Shown piece by piece: positions 10,225-21,691 of a stretch of 64,000 bases of DNA. The stretch is from Melieria omissa (lineage: Eukaryota > Arthropoda > Insecta > Diptera > Ulidiidae). Position 1 is the stretch's first letter. Each line of letters opens with the position of its first letter. The notes below the pieces were generated by a model. That model was not told the DNA's origin. It did not search any database and saw only the letters and a program-made list of their open reading frames with translations. Where the stretch lies: contig OZ020267.1 of assembly GCA_963971225.1 (NCBI GenBank), positions 88,773,648-88,837,647 of the forward strand, in the 5' to 3' direction. Both the position numbers and the translations under genes were made by a program.

Positions 10225-10320
10225 CAGCCGTGGCTCAGCTGGTTAATGCATGGAACAGAAAGTCTGAGGCGTTATTTAAACCCATGATCGGTCCTCTGTC
10301 GTAGTCAACACCAAAATAAG
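10225..10320 (+). mobile_element. SINE head fragment, diverged
   Basis: AGCCGTGGCTCAGCTGGTTAA near 10228-10247 has a good pol III box A and parallels the head of the four long SINE copies. A worn box B (about ATTTAAACCC) follows near 10274. The rest of the SINE body is absent. It is a truncated or older copy, or a relic of the parental tRNA; no cloverleaf can be drawn. Confidence 0.5.
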
Positions 10321-10329
10321 TATATAAAA

Positions 10330-11668
10330 AGTAGTTTTCGACAGAAACCGACTTTTCAAAACCGATCCGAAACTAAGTGTCAGCCATTTTTGGACTTTTC
10401 GGCTCAACTGAAACCGAAAATTGTCAACATTGTTAAAAACCCCACATGGAAATGTATAATTTGTTTTACTATTTATCCATTAAAGTAAAGCATTAAACCA
10501 TTTTATAAAGATTACTGATGTTACGCTTCACCATACGGGAACATGCATTTCACTACATAATTCAAAAACCTTCAGCAACTATTTGACCATGTTTTTGGCT
10601 GCCATTAAAACTTGGCCCAAACCTTTTACTTTTGAGCATAAAAAACTGTTTTTCAAAGTTGTCGTTTTTAAAAATACTGAACAGAAATTGTCGTTATGCA
10701 CATGATTGCAACTTAAGAAACTGTCTCGCATATGCAGCCATACAAAATAAGTCGACATTCATCGGTTTTATGCCTAGGTAAGTACCTATTTCTCTTTAAA
10801 AGCACGTCCCAAGTAAATATTTTGGCACACTACAGTACACAATGCTTTTCACAGCAAAAACAATATACATATGTGTCGCCGTAAGCCAACATTGTCGTAA
10901 GACTTCAAAGCACAGCGCAGTGATAAAATCTTCAATTCCTAATTGTTATAAATAACATACTCGGTCTATTGACAATTTTCGGTATTAACACGAGGGCATA
11001 GACTCTGAATTTGAAAAATTCTCATACCCGTTGTTATTTTGCAGTGGCATTAACGAGCACCATTGCATAAAAATATACATACTTACATATGTGTTGAATG
11101 AATACGCAGAAAAGATTGCATGCCCCAAATAAGAGATTGTTGTTTGTATATAGCAAAACCTCAAATTCCTTCAATCTTGAAACAGTATTCTAAAATTGGA
11201 CCAATTTTGCGAAAAAAAATTAAATTGATTATAGCTGACTAGGCCTTATACTCGTATATAGAGTGAGTAATAGTTTGTAATAGAACTAATACATTACTTT
11301 AGCCCTAAAAAGTAATATAACTAGTATAACAATTTTCTCCTATAATCATTTTTTTGAAAATGTTTGCACTTTTTTATACATGGAAATTATTATTATTACT
11401 ATTCTATTATGAAAATTTGTTCACTTTTCTATATACAAATTGTTTCTTACTTTTACTTATGTACAAAACTACTTGTCCTTTTTCATTAAAGAGTGAAAAA
11501 GGTGTGGTAAAAGTACTTTGTAACGAAAAGAATTCAAGATAATAGACCGGAGAGGTGCAGGAATGTATACAAATTAAACCGCACACAGGTTTGGTGCAGG
11601 TATCGGGAGCAGAGGGGCAGGGTAGACCTCACCTTCGCAAACTGTGCCTTGCACGGAATGCTAAATAT
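10330..11668. other. AT-rich DNA, nothing recognised
   Basis: No TE ends or conserved coding motifs were found in this 1.3-kb stretch. A short phrase about ACCGA..TTTTC recurs near 10335-10430, too weak to call a repeat family. Confidence 0.45.
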
Positions 11669-11671
11669 TTA

Positions 11672-12182
11672 TGGGCCAGTTACTCATGACACAGAACATA
11701 AACTTAACCATAAACATAAACTTAGAAAATTTGAGCGATTACTCAAAACTTTATTTCCGTAAACATAAACTTAAAAATCAGCTGAGCGACAATATTGCCA
11801 CTTCGATTTTTCCATCTCGTGAACAATCAAATTCAAACTTTTCGCGACATTTTTTTACTTGCTATTATTAAATGTCTGAGCATCCAACGACTAAAATTAT
11901 TAATATATTTACGAAACTAATAAAAATTGCAATCCATTTTGTATATTTTTACAAATTATTTTAATTTGTTTACTTTTCAATTCATTCCGAAGAGATTGGC
12001 AAAATTTTTTGCGTTTTCCGTAAACATAAACTTAGAAACCAAAACGAAACAGATTTCTAAGTTTACGGTTAAGTTCTAAGTTTATGTTCTATGTCTCGGG
12101 TAACCAGTTGTACAGCTTTCGGGTATGCCAGGTCGTGCTAGCTGACAAGTAAAACTAAGTTATGTCATGAGTAACTGGCCCA
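11672..12182. mobile_element. Harbinger-like MITE with TAAACATAAACTTAGAAA repeats
   Basis: Perfect 20-bp inverted ends TGGGCCAGTTACTCATGACA, with a TTA duplication at 11669-11671 and 12183-12185. Copies of a motif close to TAAACATAAACTTAGAAA lie inside both ends (about 11697-11760 and 12018-12095, the last inverted), an iteron-like subterminal array. It is 511 bp with no coding frame. PIF/Harbinger membership is inferred from the TWA target. Confidence 0.75.
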
Positions 12183-12421
12183 TTACTGACAGCGACAACT
12201 CAGCAATCGTGTTTAAGCTACATCACAATCGTGCACGTAAGCCGCAGCAAAAGGGGTGAAGTGACGGGAGTTCCATGCCGAAACGTTTAAGGCCGTTTTC
12301 TCAACTTACCTTTAACTTTAAAGTTCATTTTATCGGGCAAATAAACGCATTTTCGTTTTCTCAACCATTTGTTAAGCTATCCTCCCGATAAAACTTACCG
12401 GTCAGATTGAGTGCCTGTTAA

Positions 12422-12500
12422 CCCTTTCAGTAACAATGTCCAATATATTGGACTACAGCCCATACAATTCATACATTCATTATTTTCATGTCAGAAAGGC
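12422..12500. mobile_element. 79-bp TTAA MITE, copy 1
   Basis: Starts CCCTTTCAGTAACAATG and ends ATGTCAGAAAGGC, with TTAA at 12418-12421 and 12501-12504. A close copy is at 46744-46826. The centre contains the palindrome TCCAATATATTGGA. It is very small and non-coding. Confidence 0.78.
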
Positions 12501-13282
12501 TTAAACTTTAAAGTGAACTTTAAGTGAAAGTGGTGCCATGTTTGTTTACAAACAGAAAACAGCTGACTATGAGATTATAATTTGAAGTGAAATTTGAATT
12601 TGAGATCTTTCGGTATTCATGCACTGGAAGACGCTTTCGAAGGTACGGAGTCGCAAAATTCGGCAAATAGAACATATAACAGCCGATTGGACTATTTCAC
12701 TGCTTTGCACTGCTGACATTTCCAATCGCTGCTGGGCCGCCACCTGCAGCGATTAAGCGATGTGAAACTGGGAGACTAAGCAGATTTTTGTGCGTTTTTT
12801 GCAATTCACGTACACAGTCCGTGTGTGATAGCAGTGATCAGCTCTTCACTTGGTCTGCCCTTTTCCAGATATTAGGGATTCCTTTTAATTATTTGCTTTT
12901 TAAAGTATGTTCTCATTAATTTTCTGCATTAAATGCCCACACATGAACTTTGTTGGTTTCATTATGTAAATATTAATGAAAATATACCAAAGAACACAAA
13001 GCTAAATGCATTGAATATGACGGGGTCAATTGCCGTCCTTTTTATTTCGCATTTCTTCATTTAGCGAATCTTTAACGATCAGATCAGATCAGGTATGCTT
13101 TTGGTGCTAAATGCTCTAGTTAGACCGCAGGGTTGTTTTTTTGGATGCAGCTAATAAAATCTTAATGTAATTAAATTAAAAGCATACCCAAGGATTAATT
13201 TGGCGTTTTTGGGCAATAATATATTTTTTTCTAGTCAATTTTATACAAACGTATTACGAAATGGCACCAAAAATATACAAAT

Positions 13283-13517
13283 TGTTAAACGTCGGCGGAG
13301 CGGTAGGAATAAAAATCACGGTTGGGTTCGGGTTTTTTTATTCGTCTACGGGTGAATAACGAATGTTACAAAGAGTACATGAAACATTGAACGAGACAAA
13401 CGGCCGAAGCCGGGGAGCAGAAAATAGGGGGAAATATTCGTACAAAAGGATAAGGAAAGGAAGGGATTAGCGGTGGGACTGACAGGTCATTGAACAATCA
13501 CAGCACTCATTTAGCCA
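13283..13517 (-). repeat. BEL/Pao 3' LTR
   Basis: 235 bp. In the plus direction it starts TGTTAAACGTC and ends CATTTAGCCA. It differs from the other LTR by about two substitutions (near 13430 and 13493) and one 9-bp length difference near 13333. On the minus strand an AATAAA signal lies in the region matching the other LTR. Confidence 0.92.
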
Positions 13518-14463
13518 TCGCGGCCGCCATTGCAGAGTGCAATTGGGGGTTGCTCGTCCCCGCGTCCTCGGGTGTGAGGAAGAGTTGCGGCTGGCGGCTG
13601 GCTGGCGGTGATGCGCGGCTGACTGGCTGTACGGTGGGCGGACGGCTGTAGGGTTGTCGCCGTTCCGCTATGCCGGAGCGCTGGTGAGTGCGATGAGGGC
13701 CTATTCGCAGATGATGCGTGCGGACGTGCGGGGCAGCTGCTGGAGTGGTTGCTAGCGCCGGATCTGCAAAAAGAGGAAATGTCAGTTGCTTGAAAATTAA
13801 GTTTCTGAGGCTGATATCATGGGAATGGGTAATCGTGGCTAAGCTGCGGGGTGCGCTTAAGCTAAAGCCGGGGGAATATGGAAATATATAAATTTGGACG
13901 AGTTGTCATTTACTTTTTCACAGTGTGGGTAAATTTTTCGAGTGAATTTGGAGAATTTTAGGTGCATATATACCTATTCGCAGGGCTCGAGAGAAGCAAG
14001 AGACCCGACCGAGGATGTCGGTTTGCTCTTCGAGAGGGTGGTGGCAGTCAACCGCTCTTTTGTCCGGGATTGGACCTGTGTGAGCATGAGAATGGCTGGA
14101 GCCGGTCCACCCGAGAGGGAGATCTTACAGATCTTGGAGTTTGTACCCGATCTTCCGACGTCTGCGGGATTTGCAGCTCTTGGTGTCGCACTGGAGTGGC
14201 GACTGTCCTCTTTTCGGACCCGGGATGGAGTCGGCGCAATGAGGAATTGCGAGGGATTGCAATTTCCGTCAGTTGCTGTGAATGTGGGCCGTTTTTGGCG
14301 AACCCTTTTAGGACACCTCATTAGAGGCGAAAGCCATCCTGCGGGGCCGTAACGTTTGGCAAACTTGCCGGTTTGAGAATGGGTTTGCAGGAGTGGTGGG
14401 TTCGAAGTGATTTTCCATTATTTACTGGGGTGGAAACCCTACGGGGTTGAGGGCGGCAATCAC
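13518..14463 (-). other. GC-rich 3' part of the BEL internal region
   Basis: On the minus strand a Ser/Pro/Arg-rich frame runs into the 3' LTR (13518-13770). It is preceded by a splice-acceptor-like tract, pyrimidines then GCAG, at about 13770-13785. Other long open frames on the plus strand here (for example 13942-14352) are non-repetitive but carry no motif and look like chance frames in GC-rich DNA. Confidence 0.4.
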
Positions 14464-15839
14464 TTACGAAAGGGCTTTCTTTAGGGCGGGAAAGTTTTTG
14501 CGACGGCTGGGGCCAGTATGCATATGGCGACTTGGTACCTCTGTGGCAAATGTCAAATGCGAAGGGGGTACTGGACCGCTTAATACCCAACCGAATACTG
14601 TATGCTGAGCAAGTAAGCTGCCACATACATTTCGGTGGATACCTTCGAGCATGATCTGCGGGATAAGATCACTGCCAATCACTAAATCGATCTGCGCTGT
14701 CTCGAAGGGGTTTGGATCAGCGAGTTCTAGCATGGCGAAATCTTTCATATTAGGGGGGTTTATATGAGAAGGAGGGGAGCAATTTCGTAAGCTCTTGGAG
14801 CACGACTGCTTGCACGGGGAGTTTCGTGCTCGTTTTAGGGACTGCCAAAGTCAAGAAGCATGTATGATTGGCATTTTGCACAATCTGACCGCCCATGCCC
14901 GAGATTTGAAAGGGGGATTTCTCGATTGGCAATTTAAGGCGTTTCTGGACCTTCGAAGAAATGAAGGTACGCTGAGAGGCTTGGTCGATCAATTCATTTG
15001 CGACCAGGGTGGCAGATCCTTCCGGGATGTCAATGATTGCTCCCATAGAGCGAGTGTCTCTTGGGGTAATTTGGTACAACATATGTAAACCAATAGCGGA
15101 TCCCAATTGTCAGTGTCTACCGCCTGAGTATTGAGAACAGACAGACAATTGTTTATTGTGTTTTGGATCCCCTGTAGTGCCTCACTATTTTCGGTGTGGG
15201 CAGGAGCGATATTCAGAAGGGATCGGATTTGATAGGCAACGAGTATGCGTTTATTTTCATAACGGGATTTTAGGGCTTCCCACGCGAGTCCGAAATTCTC
15301 ATCGGTTAATGCATATTGCTTAACAATAGCACCGGCTTTGCCTTGCGTTTTGTATCGGAGGTGATACAATTTTTGGGCTGGAGTGAGCTGGGGGTGGTCA
15401 ATGTAACCGCAGTAAACATGTCTCGGAAAGACGGCCACTGCTCATAGCCCCCGAAGAAGGTTTTGGTATCACAAGGTGGAACTTGTAGGCAAATGTAGGG
15501 GGTATTTGCTGGTTCTAGGGGTCGAACCGGTTCCATATGCGCAGCGGGCTGGGGGGACTGAATTTGGAGCAGCTCAATGATGTCCGACATCTGAGCCATG
15601 CACAACTCGTACTGGTTTGTGCAGGCGTCGATGTTTTGCCTAGCCGACTCTTTGAAACCGTCGGGCTGGCTGTTGTCTTCAGCAATAAAGACTGCCTCTT
15701 GTGCGCGCAAAAGCCTCTCCCATTGGGCTTCAAGATTTTTCTGCTTAATTTGAACCAGGGATTTGGTCAAATCGTCAATAGGAGCCGATGAAAATTGTGT
15801 GCACGAGTCTGTCATACTCGAAAGTAAATTTAGCAACAC
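14464..15839 (-). pseudogene. BEL/Pao Gag and protease relic
   Basis: This region would encode the capsid polyprotein and aspartic protease of a BEL/Pao element. The order on the minus strand is: a coiled, charged N-terminus (from MTDSCTQ near 15815); the Gag core with FFGGYEQWPSFRDMF (about 15450), typical of the DUF1759 family; YHLRYKTQGKA and SRYENKRILVAYQI; then a protease-like block NELIDQASQRTFIS with ISGMGG (about 15000-14900), the DUF1758 type; and IDLVIGSDLIPQI with AQHTVFGWVLSGP at the end. Frames change at about 15410, 15050 and 14750. Gag's zinc-knuckle region looks deleted at the join to the protease. Pol is absent. Confidence 0.85.
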
Positions 15840-15957
15840 TGGGATCGGTTGCTTTGGGACTAGAGAGTTTGGAGCGAGTGTTTGGTGGCTCCCGAGTGAC
15901 AGGAACTGTCAAATGTGCTTTAGATGATTTTGCATATCTGGAGGACGGAGTCTCCAT

Positions 15958-16536
15958 TGTGACACTTTGTCATTTAGGGGATCGCTCAATGGGCATTTTG
16001 TTTAAGGAAGCTCGACAAAGGGTAAAAAGTTTGAATAAATATATGTGTATGTAAATGTAGGGTATTGGGGAAATAGACGTGTAATCTAACCGCGTCCGCG
16101 CGAATGATAATTGAGTATGGAAAGAGTTGGAAATGGGAAAATTCGTTCAAACGAATTTGAACACTTGTCGAGCAGCAAATAAATAAATAAATAAAAAATT
16201 TTACACTTGTGTGTGTAAATGTGTAGGGAGATAACATATATATGTATGGGTAATAAATAAATGTGAATATGGGAATTGAGCAAAATTTGTGTATCAGTAT
16301 GTGTATTGGGAATATATGTATATGGGGAACAAATACATTTTTTGTAATTGTAAATGGGTAATAAATAGAAATGTTAATGTATGTGGGAATTGGGAATGTA
16401 TGTTAAAATTATTATAATATGTATAACAAATGTGTAGTCAAATATGTATGAAAATTTGTTTTTATTTGTGAAAAAGTGATTTTGTTGTATGGGATGTGAA
16501 TGTGAATCTGTGTGAATAAAAGTATGTATGTGTATG
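15958..16536. repeat. TG/TA-rich low-complexity leader DNA, first part
   Basis: From about 16040 the plus strand is dominated by degenerate TGTATG, TGTGTA and TAAATA words. It is part of the BEL leader and continues beyond the R1 fragment at 17107-17400. No coding potential. Confidence 0.7.
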
Positions 16537-17106
16537 TTTTTTTTTTGTTTTTTGTTTCACGTCGGAAGTTGGAAATCTTCATTCAAGATACTCTGGAACC
16601 CGTATTCCAGAGTTATGCCGGATTTCTACCGGCTAAAACCAACTCCCGTAGTCTTCACTCTCCTTGGATTCCCCGCGGTACCGCCGGTGAGGGCATTCCT
16701 TCACGGGGAGGATTGACCTTGCGTCAGGCACATGTGGTTTTGTCTTGTCGCTTATGGTTCTTGTCTCGTTGCTTGTTCATCGCGTCGTAGTCGCTGCATT
16801 ATCGTCGTCAGTGCCGCATTGCACTTATTCCATGCCTCCTGTGAAGTCAGCATGTGTTCTATTAGCCCGCGTGGGGTAATGCGTTTTTCCATTTCTCGCT
16901 CCAGGTGTGACCTTTCGTCCGTGAATCGACTGCATTCCACCAGTATATGTCCTGCGTCTTCAATTCTTCCTTCACAGAAAAGGCAATAGGGGTCGTCCAC
17001 ATGTTTGTATTTATGAAGATATGACCGGAAGCATCCGTGTCCTGATAAGATTTGCGTCAAGTAATAGTTCGTTGCTCCGTGGGTCCTATTTATCCATTTC
17101 GTTATG
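16537..17106 (-). mobile_element. R1-clade LINE, 3' fragment
   Basis: On the minus strand it ends in an A-rich tail (16537-16558). Possible 10-bp duplications TATGTGTATG flank it at about 16527-16536 and 17118-17127, though the surrounding DNA is itself repetitive. It holds the last 100 codons of the polyprotein and about 190 bp of 3' UTR. The 5' truncation is at about 17106. Confidence 0.75.
16752..17060 (-). pseudogene. R1-type LINE ORF2, C-terminal zinc-finger fragment
   Basis: The 102-residue open frame begins TQILSGHGCFRSYLHKYKH and contains CLFCEGRIEDAGHILVEC, a CX2CX8HX4C motif typical of the C-terminus of R1-clade proteins. It then runs into a helical tail (ITPRGLIEHML and AWNKCNAALTTIMQRLR). 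Reverse transcriptase and endonuclease are not in this copy. The frame has no internal stop. Confidence 0.8.
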
Positions 17107-17590
17107 TCTGGAATTGTATGTGTATGTGTATAAATATGTGTGTATAAATATATTTATTTGTATGTATATATGTGTGTGTATGTGATTATTTTTGTTAACT
17201 GGAAAATAAATATGTATGTGTATGAGTATAAATGTATGTGAAAAAGAAAATAAATATGTATGGGTATGTGTATAAGTGTGTATAAATATATATATTTGTA
17301 TATATATATATGTATGTTTATGTTATTATTTGTATAAGTGTTTAAGTAAAAGTGTCGAAATATTTGTGTGTACAAAAATTTTTGTGTGCAAGTGGGGGTA
17401 TTTGTCCCACTGTATGCACTTGGGTGGCAGCAGATGTGCAGTGTATGAGTATATGCAGCACTATTGAAAATTTTCTAAGAAAATTGTTCAATGTGCTGCA
17501 AAAAAAATGTGACTCGTCCCACTGTGCTTGCGTTTATTTACTTCTGCTAGCGAAATAGGGAATTGCTTAGGCAGAATTAAAAAAATATGA
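17107..17590. repeat. TG/TA-rich low-complexity leader DNA, second part
   Basis: It continues the TATGTGTA-rich tract of 16040-16536 up to about 17400. The rest is mixed leader sequence leading to the GCAGCGGGAGT repeat unit. Confidence 0.6.
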
Positions 17591-18224
17591 GTGCACTTAG
17601 AGGCAGCAGCGGGAGTGCTTGCTGCTGGTGCGTGCGAATATCGCACAAAGCGAAACGCGAAATTGTGTGCAAGTGGGAGAGCATGGCACAATAAAGAAGG
17701 TAGTGGCAGGAAGGAGCGAAAAAATTCACGTGTATTTTGTTCGGTTCATTGTCAAATCGGACGGACGGTTCTCTTGCCAACAGTATTGCCAACATCGAAT
17801 AGACCACTTGGTCTATTCGAAAACGTAAAAATACACCAATTAACAGCAAAAGTACATAACTTCATTGTTTTAATCTATTGTTTTACAATTAGGGGCAAAA
17901 GTGCTAAGTCCATAGTTCGCCAATTTTGCGTTAATTCATAACAGAGCTGTTAAAGAATGTAATCATTTGCGAATAATTAGTCAGTTGATTTTTTGGCAAA
18001 AAAGTGCATTCATTTTTTGTATTCAATGAATAAGAATAAAAAAATGAAGTCATTATTCAGACTAAAAATTTATGAATAATTATTCATTTTTACATTCATT
18101 TTTTGCTAGTCATTTGATTGCAATCATTTGATTGCAATATCAAAATGAAGTCAATTGAAGTCAGTTGAAGTCATCTGAAGTGATTTGAAGTCATCTGCAG
18201 TTAAGCTAAAGCCAGCTACCCTAA

Positions 18225-18898
18225 GGGCCACTTTTTCAGTGCGAAATTAAACCCAGTTCAAACGGAGTTTGCTTGAACTTGGTTTAAATTTGAACTAAGT
18301 TTAAACGACAAAGCAGTTTTTCAGTGCTAGTTTAGCTGGAGCAAATATTTGTCATTTGAGTATGGCAATACTGGCAACATTTTTATCTAGCTAATAATTT
18401 TCCTTTGTTTTGATTGTCATTCGTAAATAAATTCTTTGCGCTCAAATAATGTATTTATGTAATTAAAAATTACAACATTTTTCGTCTCGGGGAAATCGAA
18501 TGTCTTCTTGCACTTTTGAAAAATAATATACAAGTGCTCGAGTGCAAGAAGGACCGCGTGAGTACCGAGGAAAAACAAACCAAAAAGAAAGAAATTGAGG
18601 ACGATTTCGATTCAAAATTTGTTGATAAGTTCCGGTGCGCGAAAACGTTGCGCACAAAGTATAAGAATCTAAAATAGTGCAAAAAAAGAATTTCGCTCAC
18701 GACAGGCAAGAGCTGACCAAAACCAAAAACAAATGAACTGTCAGAAGCTGTTGACAGTTTAAACTTATTTTAACCGTGCAAGGTTGGGCGTTTAAACTGA
18801 GTTTAAACTTCAGTCAAGTTTGACTGAAAAATTAGATTTTGCGTTTAAACTAAGTTTAAACTAGAAACTGAGTTAAACTCGCACTGAAAAATTGACCC
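18225..18898 (+). mobile_element. PIF/Harbinger element, short copy with Myb/SANT relic
   Basis: Ends GGGCCACTTTTTCAGTGCGA and the complement of GGGTCAATTTTTCAGTGCGA, with TAA at 18222-18224 and 18899-18901. Inside each end GTTTAAACT-type words repeat. On the plus strand at about 18495-18675 a reading frame (ECKKDRVSTEEKQ, then KFVDKFRCAKTLRTKYKNLK) matches the Myb/SANT protein at 57867. The transposase is absent. Other members are at 30799-31993 and 47295-58895. Confidence 0.85.
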
Positions 18899-18943
18899 TA
18901 AGTCAATTCACTTTATGCTTGACATAAGTCTTAATCGATAACA

Positions 18944-19126
18944 ATGCTGAATCGCTATCCAACAATTAAAAAAGCGTATTTAAAATATAACGCACCGTTA
19001 CCTTCTTCAGCTGCCGTGAAACGGTTATTTTCGTTTGCAACACTATTAAATACGCCTCGTCGAGGTTTCCTTTCGGACAAAAATTTCAAAATATTATTAT
19101 TGTTGAAAGTAAATCATGTAATTTAA
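18944..19126 (+). pseudogene. hAT transposase C-terminal dimerisation domain
   Basis: The 60-residue frame carries LKYNAPLPSSAAVKRLFS and LNTPRRGFLSDKNFKILLLL, the conserved hAT dimerisation region in its usual position close to the C-terminus. The upstream RNase H-like catalytic part is missing: the Harbinger copy at 18225-18898 lies immediately upstream and only about 280 bp of hAT precede it. Confidence 0.88.
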
Positions 19127-19796
19127 ATGAATTTACATTCATTTGATTGCTACCTTTTGTTAGAATGAATTATTTTAATTTTAATTTTGTTAATATATTA
19201 AATATTTTTCAAAAAGCGCTGATCTTAATTTAGTGACTTCACTGAAAAATGAAGTCATTAAGTGACTTCACCAAATGACTAATTAGTCAGAATAACAGAA
19301 ATGACTTCAGACTTCAAATTTTTAGTCTTTAGTCAAAACGTTAGTCAAAGACTGCAATCAAAAATTTAAGTCATTGACTGTGACTTCAACTGATTTAATT
19401 CGCATTTGATTGCATTCTTTAACAGCTCTGATTCATAAAAGTTAACAAAAATTGGAAAAATAATATTCTTTCCTCATTGCAAAAATGCTTAAAATTTCAC
19501 AGAAAAAGAGTTGACTGGCAATGCTGTTGGCCGAATGTAAAGAAAACAAACAAAAATTTCTGACAACCTACCGAACTTTGACGAGGAAAAAATAAAATTC
19601 GCTCCTTCCTGCCACTACCTTGTTTATTGTGCCATGTGGGAGAGTGCAAGCGAAACGCAAAAGGATGGGAGTGCGTGATTTTGGATGCTGGCTGCAGCGG
19701 GAGTTTTGCTGCTTTGCCAGCGGTGATCACACAAAGGAAAATTTGAAATGAAAAAATTCGAGATCAGCAGCTGGAGTGCTTGCTGCTGGTCTGAAG

Positions 19797-20265
19797 CATG
19801 GCACAATAAACAAGGTAGTGGCAGGAAGGAGCGAATTTTATTTTTTTCTCGTCAGAGTTCGGTAGGTTGTCAGAAATTTTTGTCTGCTTTGTTTACATTC
19901 GGCGAACAGCATGGCCACTCAACTCTTTTTCTGTGAAATTTTAAGCATGTTTGCAATGACGAAAGGATATTATTTTTCCAATTTTCGTTAACTTTTATGA
20001 ATTAACGCAAAATCGGCGAACTAGCACTTAGCACTTTTGCCCCTAATTGTAAAACAACAGATTAAAACAAAGAAGCTATGTACTTTTGCTGTTAATTGGT
20101 GTATTTTTACGTTCTCGAATAGACCAAGTGGTCTATTCGATGCTGGCAATACTGTTGGCAAGAGAACCGTCCGTCCGATTTGACAATGAACCGAACAAAA
20201 ACACTAACAAAATACACGTGAATTTTTTCGCTCCTTCCTGCCACTACCTTGTTTATTGTGCCATG
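19797..20265. mobile_element. P-element-like MITE, copy 2 (complete)
   Basis: 469 bp with ends CATGGCACAATAAACAAGG and the exact complement, extending about 40 bp (through GTAGTGGCAGGAAGGAGCGAA). A perfect 8-bp duplication GTCTGAAG lies at 19789-19796 and 20266-20273. The interior matches copy 1 in reverse. No coding frame. It is the uninterrupted reference copy of this family. Confidence 0.8.
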
Positions 20266-20273
20266 GTCTGAAG

Positions 20274-20996
20274 TATGCACAAAGCAAAATTAGGGGAAAT
20301 GTGTGCAAAGAAAATTAGTGGGTAGCAGGCTGCAGCGGGAGTTTTTGCTGCTTTGCCTGCGTAGGGAATGCAAACGCAAAACGAAAATTATGCGCAGTAG
20401 CGGGATTGCAGTAGCGGGGTACCAGTAATTAATTTTTTAACTGGATTTTTGGGGAATGGGTATATATATTTTTAGAAATATATGTTTTTGTTAGTGAATG
20501 TGGTTATATATTTGTTAATTTTTAATAAAACATTTTTGGGCTTATCTTAGTGGGCCCAGTGCCCGAGTATGGGGATCTCCTCTATGTGGTTTGTGTCGTC
20601 TGTCCGCTGTTTGTGCGCTTCTATGTTGTGCTGCTTTCTGTTGTTGTTGCCCTTTTCGTCTGCTTTGTGTTCTCTTGTGGGTGTATTTGTTGTTGTTAAT
20701 TCTGCTGCCCTTCTTTTGCTTGTCACTGCACTGTTCAATATTTGGTCCTTTTGTGTTTGTTTTTAATTTTTGAGATTTTGTTTTCTGTGATTTGTATATT
20801 GTAAATATTTGTGCATTGTTTTTCGATTTTGCTGTGTGTATCACTGTTTATTGAGTTGTCACTTTTAGTGTTTGGTTTTTTTTTGTGTCACTTTTCACGG
20901 TTTGTAGTTAATGTTGTGTCTTCTTTCACTTTTCACTATGTTTTTGCACTTGTTGATTGTCTTGTATTTGAAATTGTTTTATTGTTTGTTTGTTTG
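20274..20996 (-). other. BEL leader, remaining part
   Basis: This is internal BEL sequence between the P-like MITE and the TTAA element. On the minus strand it is A/C-rich with AACAAC words. A 100-codon minus frame (20542-20844) is rich in Lys, Gln, Asn, Arg and Thr and lacks motifs, so I treat it as untranslated leader. Confidence 0.5.
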
Positions 20997-21000
20997 TTAA

Positions 21001-21641
21001 CCCATTTTTTACCGCCGTGTCTTTAAAGACACGGCAACTTTGAAAAATTCTGAAAATTACAGTTTCTAACGCATATTAAATATTTTTACATAATCGGAAA
21101 GCTACATTCGTTGGCTTTAAAACTGCGAACAACTATTTTCGAATTTTAGGGTTTCACTCAGTGTAAAACTGGTATAAACAGGACCACCTTTTTTAAGGGT
21201 TTTAAAAAATTTTTTGTTTAAATACAAAATGAATTTTTTTTTTAAATAAAATACCCAATACTGCTTACCAAAAGAACAAAGTTGGCATACAAATTATGAA
21301 ACTTTCAGTTTTCTAAAGTTTTAAGCGTGTTCTAACTTGAAATATTTTGGGTAGTCCTTAAAAACACGGGAATCGCATTATATTCAACTTTTTCCTTGGT
21401 TGCAACTACTTTCGATGCGTAGTTAAAAAGAAACCGTAACTTAAACTTGAAAAATGTGGAATTTTCCGAATTTGGCTTACGTATTTTGCCAGCGTATCTT
21501 TAAATTCACATCTGCTACAGCCCAAAAAAAAAAAATTTGTAATTTCTTTAAAAGCAGAAATGGCATCGGAGGCTCTAAATAGGCTGTATTATGAAAATTT
21601 TCAAAATCGGTCCACGGGATCTAGGGGCGGTAAAAAATGGG
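21001..21641. mobile_element. TTAA-flanked element (CCCATTTTTTACCGCC ends)
   Basis: Perfect 16-bp inverted ends CCCATTTTTTACCGCC with TTAA at 20997-21000 and 21642-21645. It is 641 bp, AT-rich and non-coding. It carries a GTGTCTTTAAAGACAC palindrome just inside the left end. It is inserted in the BEL leader, close to the primer-binding site. Confidence 0.82.
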
Positions 21642-21673
21642 TTAATGACTGTGTTTTCGCGTAGCGAGTTCGC

Positions 21674-21691
21674 GGTTAGCTCGAAGGACCA
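21674..21691 (-). promoter_or_regulatory. BEL primer-binding site
   Basis: Directly inside the 5' LTR, with no spacer, the minus strand reads TGGTCCTTCGAGCTAACC. The TGG start pairs with the CCA end of a tRNA, as expected for the site priming first-strand synthesis. I cannot name the tRNA from memory with confidence. Confidence 0.7.

Larger units (their letters stand above)
17942..19430 (+). mobile_element. hAT element with decayed transposase
   Basis: Ends CAGAGCTGTTAAAGAATG and CATTCTTTAACAGCTCTG with a perfect 8-bp duplication ATTCATAA (17934-17941 and 19431-19438). Subterminal DNA repeats AGTCATTTGA-type words many times (18105-18190 and 19240-19400). It encodes the last part of a hAT transposase at 18944-19126 and hosts a Harbinger insertion (18225-18898). 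Confidence 0.9.
17682..19636. mobile_element. P-element-like MITE, copy 1 (split by a hAT)
   Basis: Inverted ends of about 38 bp begin CATGGCACAATAAAGAAGG and are flanked by a perfect 8-bp duplication TGGGAGAG (17674-17681 and 19637-19644). The CATG start, the A-rich second block, the following AGGT and the 8-bp duplication all parallel the Drosophila P element. Without the hAT (17942-19430) it is about 466 bp with no coding frame. Its arms match copy 2 in inverted orientation, which creates a large palindromic region. Confidence 0.75.

Noticed and set aside
13942..14352. 136-codon plus-strand gene
   Set aside because: It lies in GC-rich BEL sequence opposite to the element's coding strand, overlaps equally open frames and has no motif.
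17591..17941. 116-codon plus-strand gene
   Set aside because: It spans the border of a P-like MITE, and its mirror image is open at 20086-20271 because the arms are inverted copies.
20542..20844. Lys/Gln/Asn-rich 100-codon protein on the minus strand
   Set aside because: It sits in the BEL leader, is low in complexity and is preceded by no Gag-like feature; open by composition.
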